Shown here: one piece after another, positions 1 through 8,706 of the stretch
Layout of the letters: every line of letters starts with the position of its first letter
Numbering within the stretch: the stretch's first letter is position 1
Source of the DNA: JAAYBF01 sp963716445
Lineage (GTDB): Bacteria > Actinomycetota > Thermoleophilia > Solirubrobacterales > Thermoleophilaceae
DNA length: 64,000 bases
Assembly: GCA_963716445.1 (NCBI GenBank)
Contig: OY970313.1
Location: 1,612,001 to 1,676,000 of the forward strand
Reading direction: 5' to 3'
The notes under the pieces: model-generated
Databases searched by the model: none
What the model was told of the DNA's origin: nothing
What the model saw: only the letters and a program-made list of their open reading frames with translations
Position numbers and translations under genes: made by a program

Positions 1-1964
1 AGCGCGAGGACGTAGAGCTGCGTGAGCCGCAGGCCCTCGAGCCCGCCTTGCAGCGACGGCGCCAGCAGCAGGTGCGGCAGCGCGAGCGCGAGCCACAGCG
101 CGAGCAATCCGAGGCCGGCGCGCTCGAGGCGGCCGGCGGCGCTCCAGATCCGCCGCGGCGTGCGCAGGCGGTCGCGCGCGAGCACGCCCGCCGCCGCGAT
201 GACCAGGCAGGCGTCGATCAGCGCCGCCGCGAAGGCCTCGGGCGAGGCGAGCGGCACGCCCTCGGCGGCGATCCTCAGCTTCAGCGAGCCCTCGATGCCG
301 TAGAGCAGCAGAGTCGTCGCGAAGGCGTAAGGCGGGAGGCGCCAGGCGAGCCAGGCGACCGTGCAGGTCGCGACCGCCAGCATCGTCGCCGTCGGCCAGA
401 CAGCGATGGCGAGGACGAGCAGCGGGGCGCCCGCCGCGAGGGCTAGGCAGGCAAGAGCCACAGCGATCCGGCGGGTCGGCACCGCGAGCGCACGGCGGAT
501 CGGCGCGAGCGGGATCGCGGGGAGTTGGCCGGTCAGCCGCAGCACGGCGAGAAGGACCGCCAGGTAGGCGGTACCGACGGCCACCGCGACGCCGGCCGCG
601 GCGGGCCGCGACACACCGCCGTCGACGATCCGCGCGCTCGCCATCGCGAACGGCAGCGCGAGCGCCGCGGCCGTTGCCAATGGCGCCCAGGCGGCAAGCA
701 CCGCCCCGCGCGGGGCGAGCCCAAGCCGGACGACCGCGGCGAAGCAGTAGGCGCTGCCCGCGATAAGCCCGACCGCCGTCCCGACCGCCGCGCCGGCGGC
801 GCCGAAGACGGCGAGCAGCGCTGCTCCGACCAGTAGGTAGAGGACCGTCGTCACCGCGGCCGTGCGCGCCTCGATGCCCGGTTGCCCGGTGGCCTGGACG
901 AGCGCGTAGGCGGTGGTGGCGAGCGCCGAGGCGGCGAAGCCGGCGGTCAGGATCCACGTGTAGCGAGCCGCGTCGTCGAAGACCGGGCCGATCCAGGCGT
1001 GGAGGATCGCCGGGACGGCCGCCGCCAGCAGGCCGAAGGCAGCCGCGAAGCCGACAGCGAGGCGGCCGGCGGCGGCGGCGAACTGGGCGTCGAGCGCGGC
1101 GCGATCGCCCCTCGCCGCCGTCGCCGTCAGCGCCGGCAGCAATGGCAGCGCCGCCTGGCCCATCAGCGTGCGCAGGCCGCCGACGAGCAGGCTTGCGATG
1201 CCGTAGCCCGCCGCGGCCCCCGCGCCAACCAGCGCCGCGACCATCAGCCGCTCGTACTGCAGCGCGCCGATCAGCGAGACCCTGGAGGCCTGCGGCGGCA
1301 GCCCGAAGCGCAACAGCGCGCGCACGCGGACTGCGGCGATCGCGCGTAGCGAGACCAGCGGCTCCCCGAAGGCGTGCCGCGCCGCGACCGCCGCGACGGC
1401 GATCGCAACCGCCCACGCCGCCAGCTGCGCCGCTGCGAGCTCGGCGATCCCGCCGCCGTCCACCAGCACGAACGCGATCCCGGCCGCGAGCAGGACGGCG
1501 TAGACGACTCGCACGCCGGCGAGCAGGGCGATCCGGTCGAGGCCGATCAACGCGCCGTCGAGGACGCCGGCCGCGTTGACCGCGACGCCGGTGACGAAGG
1601 CGAGGCGCACGGCGAGCTCGGCGCCGGCGGGAGCGGGAGCGAGCAGCTCGACGAACTGCGGCGCGAGCAGCCAGGCCGGGACCAGCAGCACGAGGCCGGT
1701 CAGCAGGTTGCCGGCGAGCGCCGTGCTGGTGACCTCGCGCGCCGCTCGACGGTCGTCGCGGGCGAGCGCGTGAGCGACTAGCCGGCCGACGGCGGGCGCG
1801 AAGCCGGCGTCGACGATCCCGTAGAGACCGGCGATCGCCACGACGACGACCCAGATCCCGTAGCCCGACGGGCCGAGCGCGTCGACGACGAACGGCGTCG
1901 TGGCCAGCAGGACGAGCAGCACCGCGGCGCGCGAGCCGACCGTCAGCAGCGCCCGGCCGGTCAC
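1..1964 (-). CDS. Polysaccharide flippase (Wzx/MurJ-like) apparently fused to a second polymerase-like membrane domain; 3' end outside window
   Basis: The frame starts at a GTG at 1964 and stays open to the left edge, giving at least 654 codons without a stop; the plus-strand reading frames over it are shadows. The first 475 or so residues are a polytopic membrane protein of the oligosaccharide flippase type: the N-terminus reads VTGRALLTVGSRAAVLLVLL, with an early PSGYGIW segment and a dozen or so hydrophobic stretches. Wzx proteins usually end at 430-500 residues. Here the same frame continues past an arginine-rich linker (around PTRRIA, about residue 495) into further hydrophobic stretches and a GLEGLRLTQLYVLAL segment resembling the start of O-antigen polymerase/ligase proteins. 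It is divergent from the GT4 gene, with 44 bp between starts. Expected role: export, and perhaps polymerisation, of lipid-linked glycan repeat units. The flippase call is firm; the fusion partner is inferred and cut by the window edge. Confidence 0.75.
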   Translation of the reverse strand, partial: MTGRALLTVGSRAAVLLVLLATTPFVVDALGPSGYGIWVVVVAIAGLYGIVDAGFAPAVGRLVAHALARDDRRAAREVTSTALAGNLLTGLVLLVPAWLLAPQFVELLAPAPAGAELAVRLAFVTGVAVNAAGVLDGALIGLDRIALLAGVRVVYAVLLAAGIAFVLVDGGGIAELAAAQLAAWAVAIAVAAVAARHAFGEPLVSLRAIAAVRVRALLRFGLPPQASRVSLIGALQYERLMVAALVGAGAAAGYGIASLLVGGLRTLMGQAALPLLPALTATAARGDRAALDAQFAAAAGRLAVGFAAAFGLLAAAVPAILHAWIGPVFDDAARYTWILTAGFAASALATTAYALVQATGQPGIEARTAAVTTVLYLLVGAALLAVFGAAGAAVGTAVGLIAGSAYCFAAVVRLGLAPRGAVLAAWAPLATAAALALPFAMASARIVDGGVSRPAAAGVAVAVGTAYLAVLLAVLRLTGQLPAIPLAPIRRALAVPTRRIAVALACLALAAGAPLLVLAIAVWPTATMLAVATCTVAWLAWRLPPYAFATTLLLYGIEGSLKLRIAAEGVPLASPEAFAAALIDACLVIAAAGVLARDRLRTPRRIWSAAGRLERAGLGLLALWLALALPHLLLAPSLQGGLEGLRLTQLYVLA

Positions 1965-2008
1965 CGCGACCCCCCGTGGCGCGCACGAGGCCGCGCTAGG
2001 GTGCCCGC

Positions 2009-3166
2009 GTGACGTCCCGGCCGCACGTCCTCGGCGTGCTCCACCTCGCCGAGATGAGCGGCCCGGCGCGCTCGCTGCGACCGTGGCTCGAGCGCGTCGC
2101 GCGCGGCGGCCGCCTCGAGGTCGCGGTGCCGGGCGCGGGCGCCGCCGCCGAGCTCTACCGGCCGGTCGCCGAGATCGCGACCCTCCCCTACGCGGCGCTC
2201 GTCCTCCCCCGCTCGCCGCTCGCCGCGCTGCGCTTCGCAGCCACCCAGCTGCGCCAGCTGCGCATTTTCCGCGCCCAGCTGCGGCGCTCGCGCCCCGACC
2301 TCGTCGTCGTCGCGACGTCGACGCTGCCCGCCGCGCTCGCCGCCGCGCGCCTCGAGCGGGTGCCGGCGATCGTCTACGTCGGCGAGATCGTCCCGACCGG
2401 GCCCGGGCTCGCGCGCGCCGTCGGCGGTCGCGCGCTCGTCACGGCGACGCGCGCGCTCGCGGGCGAGGTCGTCTGCTGCTCCCACGCCGCGGCGAGCGCC
2501 TTCGGCGGGTCCGGGCGCGTGAGCGTCGTCTCTCCCGGGATCGCGCGGTTCGCCGGCGGCGACGGCGAGCGGCTGCGCCGCCGCCACGGCCTCGAGCGCG
2601 CGCGGCCGTGCGTGGTCGCCGTCGGCAACGTCAGCCGCCGCCGCGGCCAGGACGTGCTGCTGCGCGCGCTCGCGCTCGTCCGGCCGCAGCTGCCGGAGAT
2701 CGGCTGCCTGCTGGTCGGCGCGCCGCATCCGCGTTCCGAGGACGTCGCCTTCGAGCGCGAGCTGCATGCGCTGGTCGCCGAGCTGGGGCTCGACGGCGCG
2801 GTCGGCTTCGCCGGCTACGTCGACGGCGTCGCCGACGCCTACGCGGCGGCCGACATCGTCGTGAACCCGATCCGCGGCCCCGAGGGGCTCGGGCGCGCGG
2901 GGCTCGAGGCGCTCGCCGCGGGACGGCCGGTGATCGCCTCGCGCGTCGGCGGGGTCAGCGAGGCGCTGCGCGACGGGCGCCACGCGCTGCTCGTCGAGCC
3001 CGGGGACGCGGCGGCGCTCGCCGCCGCGCTGGTCCGCCTCGCCGAGGACGGCGAGCTGTCGCGACGGCTCGTCGAGAGCGGCGGCGAGCACGTGCGCAGC
3101 GCCTATGCGCTCGAGCGCGGCGCCGAGGCGTTCGCCGCGGTCGCGTCGCGGTTGACAGCCGAGTAG
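2009..3166 (+). CDS. Glycosyltransferase family 4 (GT-B fold)
   Basis: A 385-residue cytoplasmic GT-B glycosyltransferase that would transfer a sugar from a nucleotide-sugar donor in surface polysaccharide assembly. The N-terminal Rossmann half begins with VLGVLHLAEMSGPARS. The C-terminal half (about 195-375) has VVAVGNVSRRRGQDVLLRAL and the family-4 EX7E donor-site motif in GPEGLGRAGLEALAAG, followed by RPVIASRVGG. The start is a GTG at 2009, 44 bp from the divergent flippase start. The 3' end overlaps the tail of the convergent GT2 gene by 64 bp. Donor and acceptor cannot be read from sequence. The context of flippase, other transferases and GDP-fucose synthase places it in an exopolysaccharide or glycoconjugate pathway. 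Confidence 0.85.
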   Translation: MTSRPHVLGVLHLAEMSGPARSLRPWLERVARGGRLEVAVPGAGAAAELYRPVAEIATLPYAALVLPRSPLAALRFAATQLRQLRIFRAQLRRSRPDLVVVATSTLPAALAAARLERVPAIVYVGEIVPTGPGLARAVGGRALVTATRALAGEVVCCSHAAASAFGGSGRVSVVSPGIARFAGGDGERLRRRHGLERARPCVVAVGNVSRRRGQDVLLRALALVRPQLPEIGCLLVGAPHPRSEDVAFERELHALVAELGLDGAVGFAGYVDGVADAYAAADIVVNPIRGPEGLGRAGLEALAAGRPVIASRVGGVSEALRDGRHALLVEPGDAAALAAALVRLAEDGELSRRLVESGGEHVRSAYALERGAEAFAAVASRLTAE

Positions 3167-4129
3167 CGCCGCCAGGCGCGGTTGCGGCCGAGCGCGGCCG
3201 CGAGCCCACCCGGCGGCGGCAGCTCCAGCGGCGTCCGGTCGGCCGCCGAACCACGGTAGGCGCGCCACTCGCGCAGGCCGGCGAGCCGGCCGCGGAACGG
3301 GGCGAGCGTGCGGCCGGCGGCGGCCGCGTAGCAGCAGTGCAGCAGGTCGTGGGCGAGCAGCCGCGGCGCCTGGCGCAGCAGCTGGCCGCGCGGCGCGTTC
3401 TTCGCCAGCAGCCGCACACGGTTGCGGCCGACGTGGAAGTGCTTCGACGCGGAGCCGTGACGGGCGGTCGCCGAGTGACGATGGACGGCGACGGCGGCCG
3501 GGACGTAGAGCGCCCGCCAGCCGCGCGCCCGCGCGCGCCAGGCGACGTCGACGTCCTCGAGGTAGAGGAAGAACGACTCGTCGAAGCCGCCGACGTCGGC
3601 GAGCATCGCCCGCCGGAAGAGCGCCGCGCCCGCGCTGACGCCGAAGACGTCCTGCGGGAGCCGCCCACCCGCGGCGACCGGCTGGCCGACGAGCCGGTCG
3701 GAGGCGACGCCGAGCACGTCGACCTCGATCCCCGCCGAGTTGATCGCGCCCTGGTCGGCGGCGAAACGGATCTGGGCGCCCGCCGAGCCGACGCGCGGCT
3801 CGCCGTCGACCGCCTCGAGCAGTCGCTCGAGCGCCGTCCGCGCGAGCGTCATGTCGCTGTTGACGAGCAGCAGCCACTGCTCGTCGGAGCGGGCCACGCC
3901 GGCGTTGACGCCGGCCGCGAAGCCTCGGTTCGCGCCCAGCTCGAGCAGCTCGGCGGCCGGGAACCGCCGCCGGACGAGGTCCGCCGAGCCGTCGCTCGAA
4001 GCCGTTGTCGACGACCAGCAGCCGCGACCGGCCGGCATGCCGCTCGAGGCAGGTCGCGACCGAGGCCAGGCACGGCTCGAGCAGCCGCTCGCCCTCGTAG
4101 TTGACGACGAGCGCGCAGACGCTCGTCAC
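3103..4129 (-). pseudogene. Glycosyltransferase family 2 (rhamnosyltransferase-like), interrupted by a one-base frameshift
   Basis: Two adjacent frames together make one GT2 enzyme. The first runs from a GTG at 4129 (VTSVCALVVNYEGERLLEPC, then LLVVDNG). The second continues SSDGSADLVRRRFPAAELLELGANRGFAAGVNAG, LVNSDMTL and ESFFLYLEDVDVAWRARARG to the stop at 3103. The join needs removal of one base: the plus strand reads CGAAGCC at 3998-4004 where CGAGCC would restore the usual DNGSSDGS donor-binding segment. The extra A is at 3999 or 4000. Apart from this lesion the protein looks intact, about 340 residues with the ExDVD acceptor-side motif. The start overlaps the upstream GT2 stop by GTGA, so the two were translationally coupled. 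Either a recent inactivating mutation or a sequencing/assembly error explains it. Confidence 0.8.
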
Positions 4130-5013
4130 GCCGCGAGCCTCCGCCCGATCGCGCTGCGCGTGAGCGAGATCGCGAGCTTGACGCCGATCCCGGCGTAGAC
4201 CGCGAGCGCGGTCAGCGGGCGCGCGCCGCCGTGGAACTTGCGATAGAAGCGGCCCATCCCGCGGTGGAAGGCGACGTTCTGGCGCGCGGCGCGCAGCTTG
4301 CCGCTCGCGCCGCCCTTGACGTGGACGAAGGTCGCGCCGCCGTCGTAGAGGACCTTCCAGCCGTGCTGGTGGAAGCGGTAGCACCAGTCGAGGTCCTCCA
4401 TGTACAGCCAGTAGGCCTCGTCGAGGAAGCCGACGTCCTCGAGCGCGGCGCGGCGGACGAGCATGAAGGCGCCGTTGACCGCGTCGACCTCGCCGGCGTC
4501 GTGCTCGCCGAGCTGGGGCGCGCGGTAGCCGCCGAGCGTCCGGCTCGCGCTGCGGCGGCCGATCCCGGTGAAGTGGGCGAGCGCCGACAGCGGCGTCGGG
4601 AACGACCGCTTCGCCGCGTGGTCGAAGGCTCCGTCGGGCTGGACGAGCCGGCAGCCCGCCATGCCGACGGCGGGTATCCGCTCCATCGCGTCAAGCATGT
4701 GGTCGAGCGCCCCTGCGGTCGCCTCGGTGTCCGGGTTGAGCAGCAGCACATAGGGCGTGCGCGCGGCGCGCAGGACGAGGTTGTTGGCCGCCGAGAAGCC
4801 GAGGTTGCCGGCGAGCGCGGTGACCTCGACCGACGGAAAGCGGCGCCTGACCTCGGCGACGGTTCCGTCGTCGCTCGCGTTGTCGACGAGATGGACGGTC
4901 AGAGTGCCGGAGCGCGGCGGATGGCGCTCGAGCGACTCGAGACAGGCGCAGACGAGCTCGCGACAGCGGTAGGAGACGATCGCCACCGTCAGGTCGCGCG
5001 GCGGTACGCCCAT
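4126..5013 (-). CDS. Glycosyltransferase family 2 (rhamnosyltransferase-like)
   Basis: About 295 residues with a single GT-A domain: TVAIVSYRCRELVCACLESL at the N-terminus, VDNASDDGTVAEVRRRFP for nucleotide binding, LLLNPDTEA as the DxD-type metal site, and EAYWLYMEDLDWCYRFHQHG as the acceptor/catalytic motif. The C-terminal 60 residues carry a weakly hydrophobic segment (ALAVYAGIGVKLAISL) that may lie against the membrane. The start was set to the ATG at 5013, which shares one base with the upstream stop (TGATG); a longer frame begins at 5028. It sits between the glycosylphosphotransferase and the frameshifted GT2, overlapping both, so the three form one operon. Probable job: adding one sugar, typically rhamnose-like, to the lipid-linked repeat unit. 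Exact sugar unknown. Confidence 0.85.
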   Translation of the reverse strand: MGVPPRDLTVAIVSYRCRELVCACLESLERHPPRSGTLTVHLVDNASDDGTVAEVRRRFPSVEVTALAGNLGFSAANNLVLRAARTPYVLLLNPDTEATAGALDHMLDAMERIPAVGMAGCRLVQPDGAFDHAAKRSFPTPLSALAHFTGIGRRSASRTLGGYRAPQLGEHDAGEVDAVNGAFMLVRRAALEDVGFLDEAYWLYMEDLDWCYRFHQHGWKVLYDGGATFVHVKGGASGKLRAARQNVAFHRGMGRFYRKFHGGARPLTALAVYAGIGVKLAISLTRSAIGRRLAA

Positions 5014-6488
5014 CAGTAGGCGCCGCAACCGGCGGCGACGGCAGGGATCGTTCGCAGGAGGATCTCGAGGTCCTTGCGCAGCGAGTAGTTCTCGACGTAC
5101 TCGCGCTCGACCGCCATCCGCTCCTGGAACGTCAAGTCGCCGCGGCCGTGGACCTGCATCGGCCCGGTCATCCCGGGCCGCACCGCGACGCGGAACGCCT
5201 CGTCCTCGCTGTAACGGCCGGTCAGCCAGACCTCCTCGGGGCGCGGGCCGACGAGGCTCATGTCACCGCGCACGACGTTGACGAGCTGCGGCAGCTCGTC
5301 GATGCTGAAGCGACGCAGGAAGCGCCCGACGCGGGTCACGCGGGGGTCGTCGGCTAGCTTGAAGACCGGCTCGTCGAGCGCGTCGAGGGCGATCACCTCC
5401 GGCAGCAGCAGCTCGGCGTCGGCGACCATCGTGCGCAGCTTGTAGACGGTGAACGGCAGACCGCCGCGCCCGGCGCGCTGCTGGCGGAAGATCGCGGGCC
5501 CGGGCGACTCGAGGCGGATCGCGGCCGCCGCGCAGACCAGCAGCGGCGCCGCGGCGACCAGCGCCGTGCTCGCCAGCACGAAGTCGAGCGTGCGCTTGAG
5601 CGCCATCGTCGAGCGGCTGGGCGCCCAGGTGCGGAACTCGATCAGCGGCAGCTCGGCCAGGTGGTTGAGCTCGACCGCGGTGCCGAGCATCGCGCGCAGC
5701 GGCGGCGCGACGCTGAACTTCACCTCGGCGGCGCGGCATGCCTTGACGACGCGCGACAGCATGCGCTCGTCGAGGTCCTCGAGCGCCAGGATCACCCGCT
5801 CGTAACGGCCCTCGTAGACGCCGAGCTCGAGCTCGTCGAGCGCCGCGTCGGCGGCGAAGACGTCGTCGAGCTCGAGCCGGCCGGCGGCGACGAGGTGGTG
5901 GCCGCGCTCGAGCTCGAGCTTGCGCGCCAGAGCGGCGGCCAGCGCGCCCGAGCCGACGATCAGCCCCTGCTCCGGGGGGACGATCCCGCGCCAGGCGGCG
6001 CGCGCGACCGACCTCAGCAGGAACGCCGCCGCGAGCGCGACCCCCCACAGCAGCAGCATCTCGTAGGCCGACATCTGGCCGCCGAAGGCGAACGCGACGA
6101 GCAGCAGCGTCGCCCCGCCCGCGAGCGTCACCCAGTGCAGGAGCGGCGACAGCTCGTCGACGGTCTGGTGGCGAAGGCGGGCATGGTCACGGTCGTAGAG
6201 GCCGTTGACCTTGGCGAGGACGATCCAGATCGGCAGCGTGGCGCAGACCCACAGCGTCGCCTCCCCGGTCCCGGCGAGCCCGGTCGCGATCGCCGCGACG
6301 ATCACGGCGAGGCCGTCGGCGGCAGCGAGCAGGCGCCGGCGCAAGGCGTCCTTCCACGGCCCGCGGCGGCGCAGCAGCGAGTAGGTCAGCGGCGACCGTC
6401 GCGGGCGCGACCGCACGGCGCTCTCGACGACCGCGGTCACGAAGGAGCTCGCCTCGCGCGACTTGGGGTTCGCGGCCCAGCCAGCCAT
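5013..6488 (-). CDS. Exopolysaccharide polyprenyl glycosylphosphotransferase (WbaP/WcaJ-type initiating enzyme)
   Basis: A 491-residue membrane protein that would start repeat-unit synthesis by moving a sugar-1-phosphate from a nucleotide sugar to undecaprenyl phosphate. Residues 55-180 hold four hydrophobic segments, 185-290 a CoA-binding/Rossmann-like region (GLIVGSGALAAALARKL), and about 305-491 the bacterial sugar transferase domain. Domain landmarks are LKRTLDFVLASTAL (membrane anchor), PGPAIFRQQRAGRGG, FTVYKLRTM, SIDELPQLVNVVRGDMSLVG with PRPE following, and RPGMTGPMQVHGRG. It is the first gene of the leftward glycosyltransferase operon. The 88 bp to the divergent glycosidase gene must contain its promoter. 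Confidence 0.9.
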   Translation of the reverse strand: MAGWAANPKSREASSFVTAVVESAVRSRPRRSPLTYSLLRRRGPWKDALRRRLLAAADGLAVIVAAIATGLAGTGEATLWVCATLPIWIVLAKVNGLYDRDHARLRHQTVDELSPLLHWVTLAGGATLLLVAFAFGGQMSAYEMLLLWGVALAAAFLLRSVARAAWRGIVPPEQGLIVGSGALAAALARKLELERGHHLVAAGRLELDDVFAADAALDELELGVYEGRYERVILALEDLDERMLSRVVKACRAAEVKFSVAPPLRAMLGTAVELNHLAELPLIEFRTWAPSRSTMALKRTLDFVLASTALVAAAPLLVCAAAAIRLESPGPAIFRQQRAGRGGLPFTVYKLRTMVADAELLLPEVIALDALDEPVFKLADDPRVTRVGRFLRRFSIDELPQLVNVVRGDMSLVGPRPEEVWLTGRYSEDEAFRVAVRPGMTGPMQVHGRGDLTFQERMAVEREYVENYSLRKDLEILLRTIPAVAAGCGAY

Positions 6489-6576
6489 GCAAAGCCCATC
6501 GGCAGCATCGCGCCTAGCCTAAGGCTGGCTGCGGCGGTATCGACAAGGCTTCCACCCGCACAGCTATGTTTGCCGC

Positions 6577-7653
6577 GTGCGGGCGCGAGCGGGCAGGGCA
6601 GGGACCGTCGCGGCGATCCTCGCGGCGGTGGCGCTGTGGGCGCTCGCCGGCGCTGTTCAGGCGAGCGCCGGAGTGCCCTCCACGCTGCTCGGCATGCAGG
6701 CCTGGGGCGACCCGACGGCCGAGGACTTCGTCCGCATGCGCAGCGCCGGCGTCACGACGCTGCGCGACAACCTCAGCTGGTCGGTCGTCGAGCCAACTCA
6801 GGGCAGGCGCGACTGGGCGCGCTACGACGGCGTCTTCGAGCGCGCCGCGCGCGCCGGCATCACGCTCGTCCCGGTCCTCGTCGGCAGCCCCAGCTTCGCG
6901 GCGCCGATCCCCCAGTACCCGCCGCGCGACCCCTACCGCGCGGCCTACGCGGCGTTCGTCCGCGACGCCGTCGCGCGCTACGGCCGTGGCGGCGCCTTCT
7001 GGCGTGAGCGCCCGGACCTGCCGCCGTGGCCGGTCCGGTCGTGGCAGGTCTGGAACGAGCCGAACCTCGGCGTGTGGTGGTACGGCCGCCCGAACGTCGA
7101 CCAGTACATCTCGCTGCTGCGGCTCACGCGCAGCGCGATCCGGTCGCGCGACGCCCGCGCGCAGATCGTGCTCGCGGGAATGCCGGTCACGGTGCGCGAC
7201 ACGCGCGCGCCCTACTACCTGCGCTCGCTGTACCGCCGCCCCGGCGTCAAGAGGCTGTTCGACGCCGTCGCGATCCACGCCTTCGCGAGCTCCGCCACCG
7301 GCGCCGTCGGCGTCGTCGCGCGAACGCGCGAGATCATGGTCCGCGCGGGCGACCCGAAGACCCCGATCTGGGTCACCGAGCTCGGCTGGGGATCACAGCC
7401 GAACGCGACGCCGCCGCACCTCAGCACCAGCGAGCCGACCCAGGCCGCGCGGCTCTCCAAGAGCCTCACAACGCTAGCGCGCAAGCGCAGGCTGCTCGGC
7501 GTCGAGCGCGCCTTCTGGTTCTCCTGGCAGGACCGGGCGCTGGCGAAGGGCGAGCGCGACTGGTGGGCGGTCAACACCGGGCTCTTCCGCGTCGACGGCT
7601 CGGCCAAGCCCGCCTGGCAGGTCTTCCGCGGGCTGGCGCGCTCGCGCCCCTGA
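6577..7653 (+). CDS. Secreted TIM-barrel glycosidase-like protein (clan GH-A, GH39/GH5-like)
   Basis: 358 residues starting at GTG 6577, with an N-terminal export signal (arginine-rich start, hydrophobic core AAILAAVALWALAGAV, likely cleavage near residue 32). The mature part is a clan A glycoside hydrolase barrel: LRDNLSWSVVEPTQGRRDW early, the acid/base glutamate in WQVWNEPN (E161), a conserved His in VAIHAF (H234) and a candidate nucleophile in WVTELGWGS (E268). Trp and Tyr are abundant. It lies in the polysaccharide region, divergent from the glycosylphosphotransferase and convergent with GDP-fucose synthase (10 bp apart). A role in trimming or releasing the organism's own polysaccharide is plausible but inferred; the substrate is unknown. 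Confidence 0.75.
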   Translation: MRARAGRAGTVAAILAAVALWALAGAVQASAGVPSTLLGMQAWGDPTAEDFVRMRSAGVTTLRDNLSWSVVEPTQGRRDWARYDGVFERAARAGITLVPVLVGSPSFAAPIPQYPPRDPYRAAYAAFVRDAVARYGRGGAFWRERPDLPPWPVRSWQVWNEPNLGVWWYGRPNVDQYISLLRLTRSAIRSRDARAQIVLAGMPVTVRDTRAPYYLRSLYRRPGVKRLFDAVAIHAFASSATGAVGVVARTREIMVRAGDPKTPIWVTELGWGSQPNATPPHLSTSEPTQAARLSKSLTTLARKRRLLGVERAFWFSWQDRALAKGERDWWAVNTGLFRVDGSAKPAWQVFRGLARSRP

Positions 7654-7663
7654 ACGGCCGACC

Positions 7664-8614
7664 CTAGACCGGGCTCGGGGCGTGCTCGCGGAACCAGGCG
7701 ATGGTCCGGCGCAGCCCCTCCTCGAGCGGCGTCGAGGCGGTGAAGCCGAGCAGCTCGGTCGCGCGCGTGGTGTCGAGGCAGCGGCGCGGCTGACCGTCGG
7801 GCTTGGAGGCGTCCCAGACCAGCTCGCCGTCGAAGCCGGTCAGGCGGGCGATCAGCTCGGTCAGCTCGCGGATCGTGATCTCGCTCGACGCGCCGACGTT
7901 GATCGGCTCCGGGCCGTCGTAGCGCTGGGTGGCGGCGACGATCGCCTCTGCGCAGTCGTCGACGTAGAGGAACTCGCGCGACGCGCTGCCGGTCCCCCAG
8001 CAGACGACCTCGTCCCGGCCGGCCAGGCGCGCCTCCTCGCACTTGCGGATCAGCGCCGGGATGACGTGGCTGGACTCGAGGTCGAAGTTGTCGCCGGGGC
8101 CGTAGAGGTTGACCGGCATCAGATAGACGCCGTTGAGCCCGTACTGCTCGCGGTAGGCCTGGAGCATCACCAGCAGCGCCTTCTTGGCGACGCCGTAGGG
8201 GGCGTTGGTCTCCTCGGGGTAGCCGTTCCAGAGCTCGTCCTCGGAGAACGGCACCGGCGTGTGCTTCGGGTAGGAGCAGACAGTGCCGACCTGGACGAAC
8301 TTGCCGGCGTCCCGACGCCGCGCCTCCTCGACCAGGTGCAGCCCCATCGCCATGTTGGCGAAGAAGTAGCGGCCCGGGTTGTCGCGGTTCGCGCCGATCC
8401 CCCCGACCTCGGCCGCGAGGTGGACGACCGTGTCGGGGCGCGCGTCGTCGAAGGCGCGCGTGACGGCGGACGCGTCGGTCAGGTCGTAGTCGGTCCGGCG
8501 CGGAACGAACATGTCGGCCGCGCCGGCCGCCTCCAACCGCTCACGGACCTTCGTCCCCAGGAAGCCCGAGCCCCCGGTGAGCATGATCCGCTTGTCGCAC
8601 ACGCCGTCAGCCAC
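7664..8614 (-). CDS. fcl: GDP-L-fucose synthase (GDP-4-keto-6-deoxymannose epimerase/reductase)
   Basis: A 316-residue extended SDR enzyme that makes GDP-L-fucose from GDP-4-keto-6-deoxy-D-mannose with NADPH. It has the NAD(P)-binding loop GGSGFLG (residues 14-20), the segment VHLAAEVGGIGANRDNP typical of this family, and the catalytic set S114 in TVCSYP with Y140 and K144 (YGVAKK). REFLYVDDCAEA in the C-terminal half is the sugar-nucleotide signature. The start is a GTG at 8614; a second GTG lies at 8602. No GDP-mannose dehydratase gene is in the window, so its partner must be elsewhere. It implies that fucose, or a derivative, is part of the surface glycan made by the neighbouring transferases. 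Confidence 0.88.
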   Translation of the reverse strand: MADGVCDKRIMLTGGSGFLGTKVRERLEAAGAADMFVPRRTDYDLTDASAVTRAFDDARPDTVVHLAAEVGGIGANRDNPGRYFFANMAMGLHLVEEARRRDAGKFVQVGTVCSYPKHTPVPFSEDELWNGYPEETNAPYGVAKKALLVMLQAYREQYGLNGVYLMPVNLYGPGDNFDLESSHVIPALIRKCEEARLAGRDEVVCWGTGSASREFLYVDDCAEAIVAATQRYDGPEPINVGASSEITIRELTELIARLTGFDGELVWDASKPDGQPRRCLDTTRATELLGFTASTPLEEGLRRTIAWFREHAPSPV

Positions 8615-8706
8615 CGGGATGGCAGTCTAACGCCCGCTGCGCCGCCCTCCCGCCTGCGTTGGACGGCGATCCTCCGCGCGCCCCGACGGCTGCGACACTG
8701 CCGAAC

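Noticed and set aside
22..1781. A series of plus-strand open frames rich in Arg and Ala
   Set aside because: They are antisense shadows of the membrane protein on the minus strand, which has real hydrophobic helices and family-like segments.
1900..4104. A 734-codon plus-strand frame and an 807-codon minus-strand frame over the same region
   Set aside because: Both are low-complexity Arg/Ala frames typical of high-GC DNA. Only the short N-terminal GT2 part of the minus frame (4129 to about 4000) is real.
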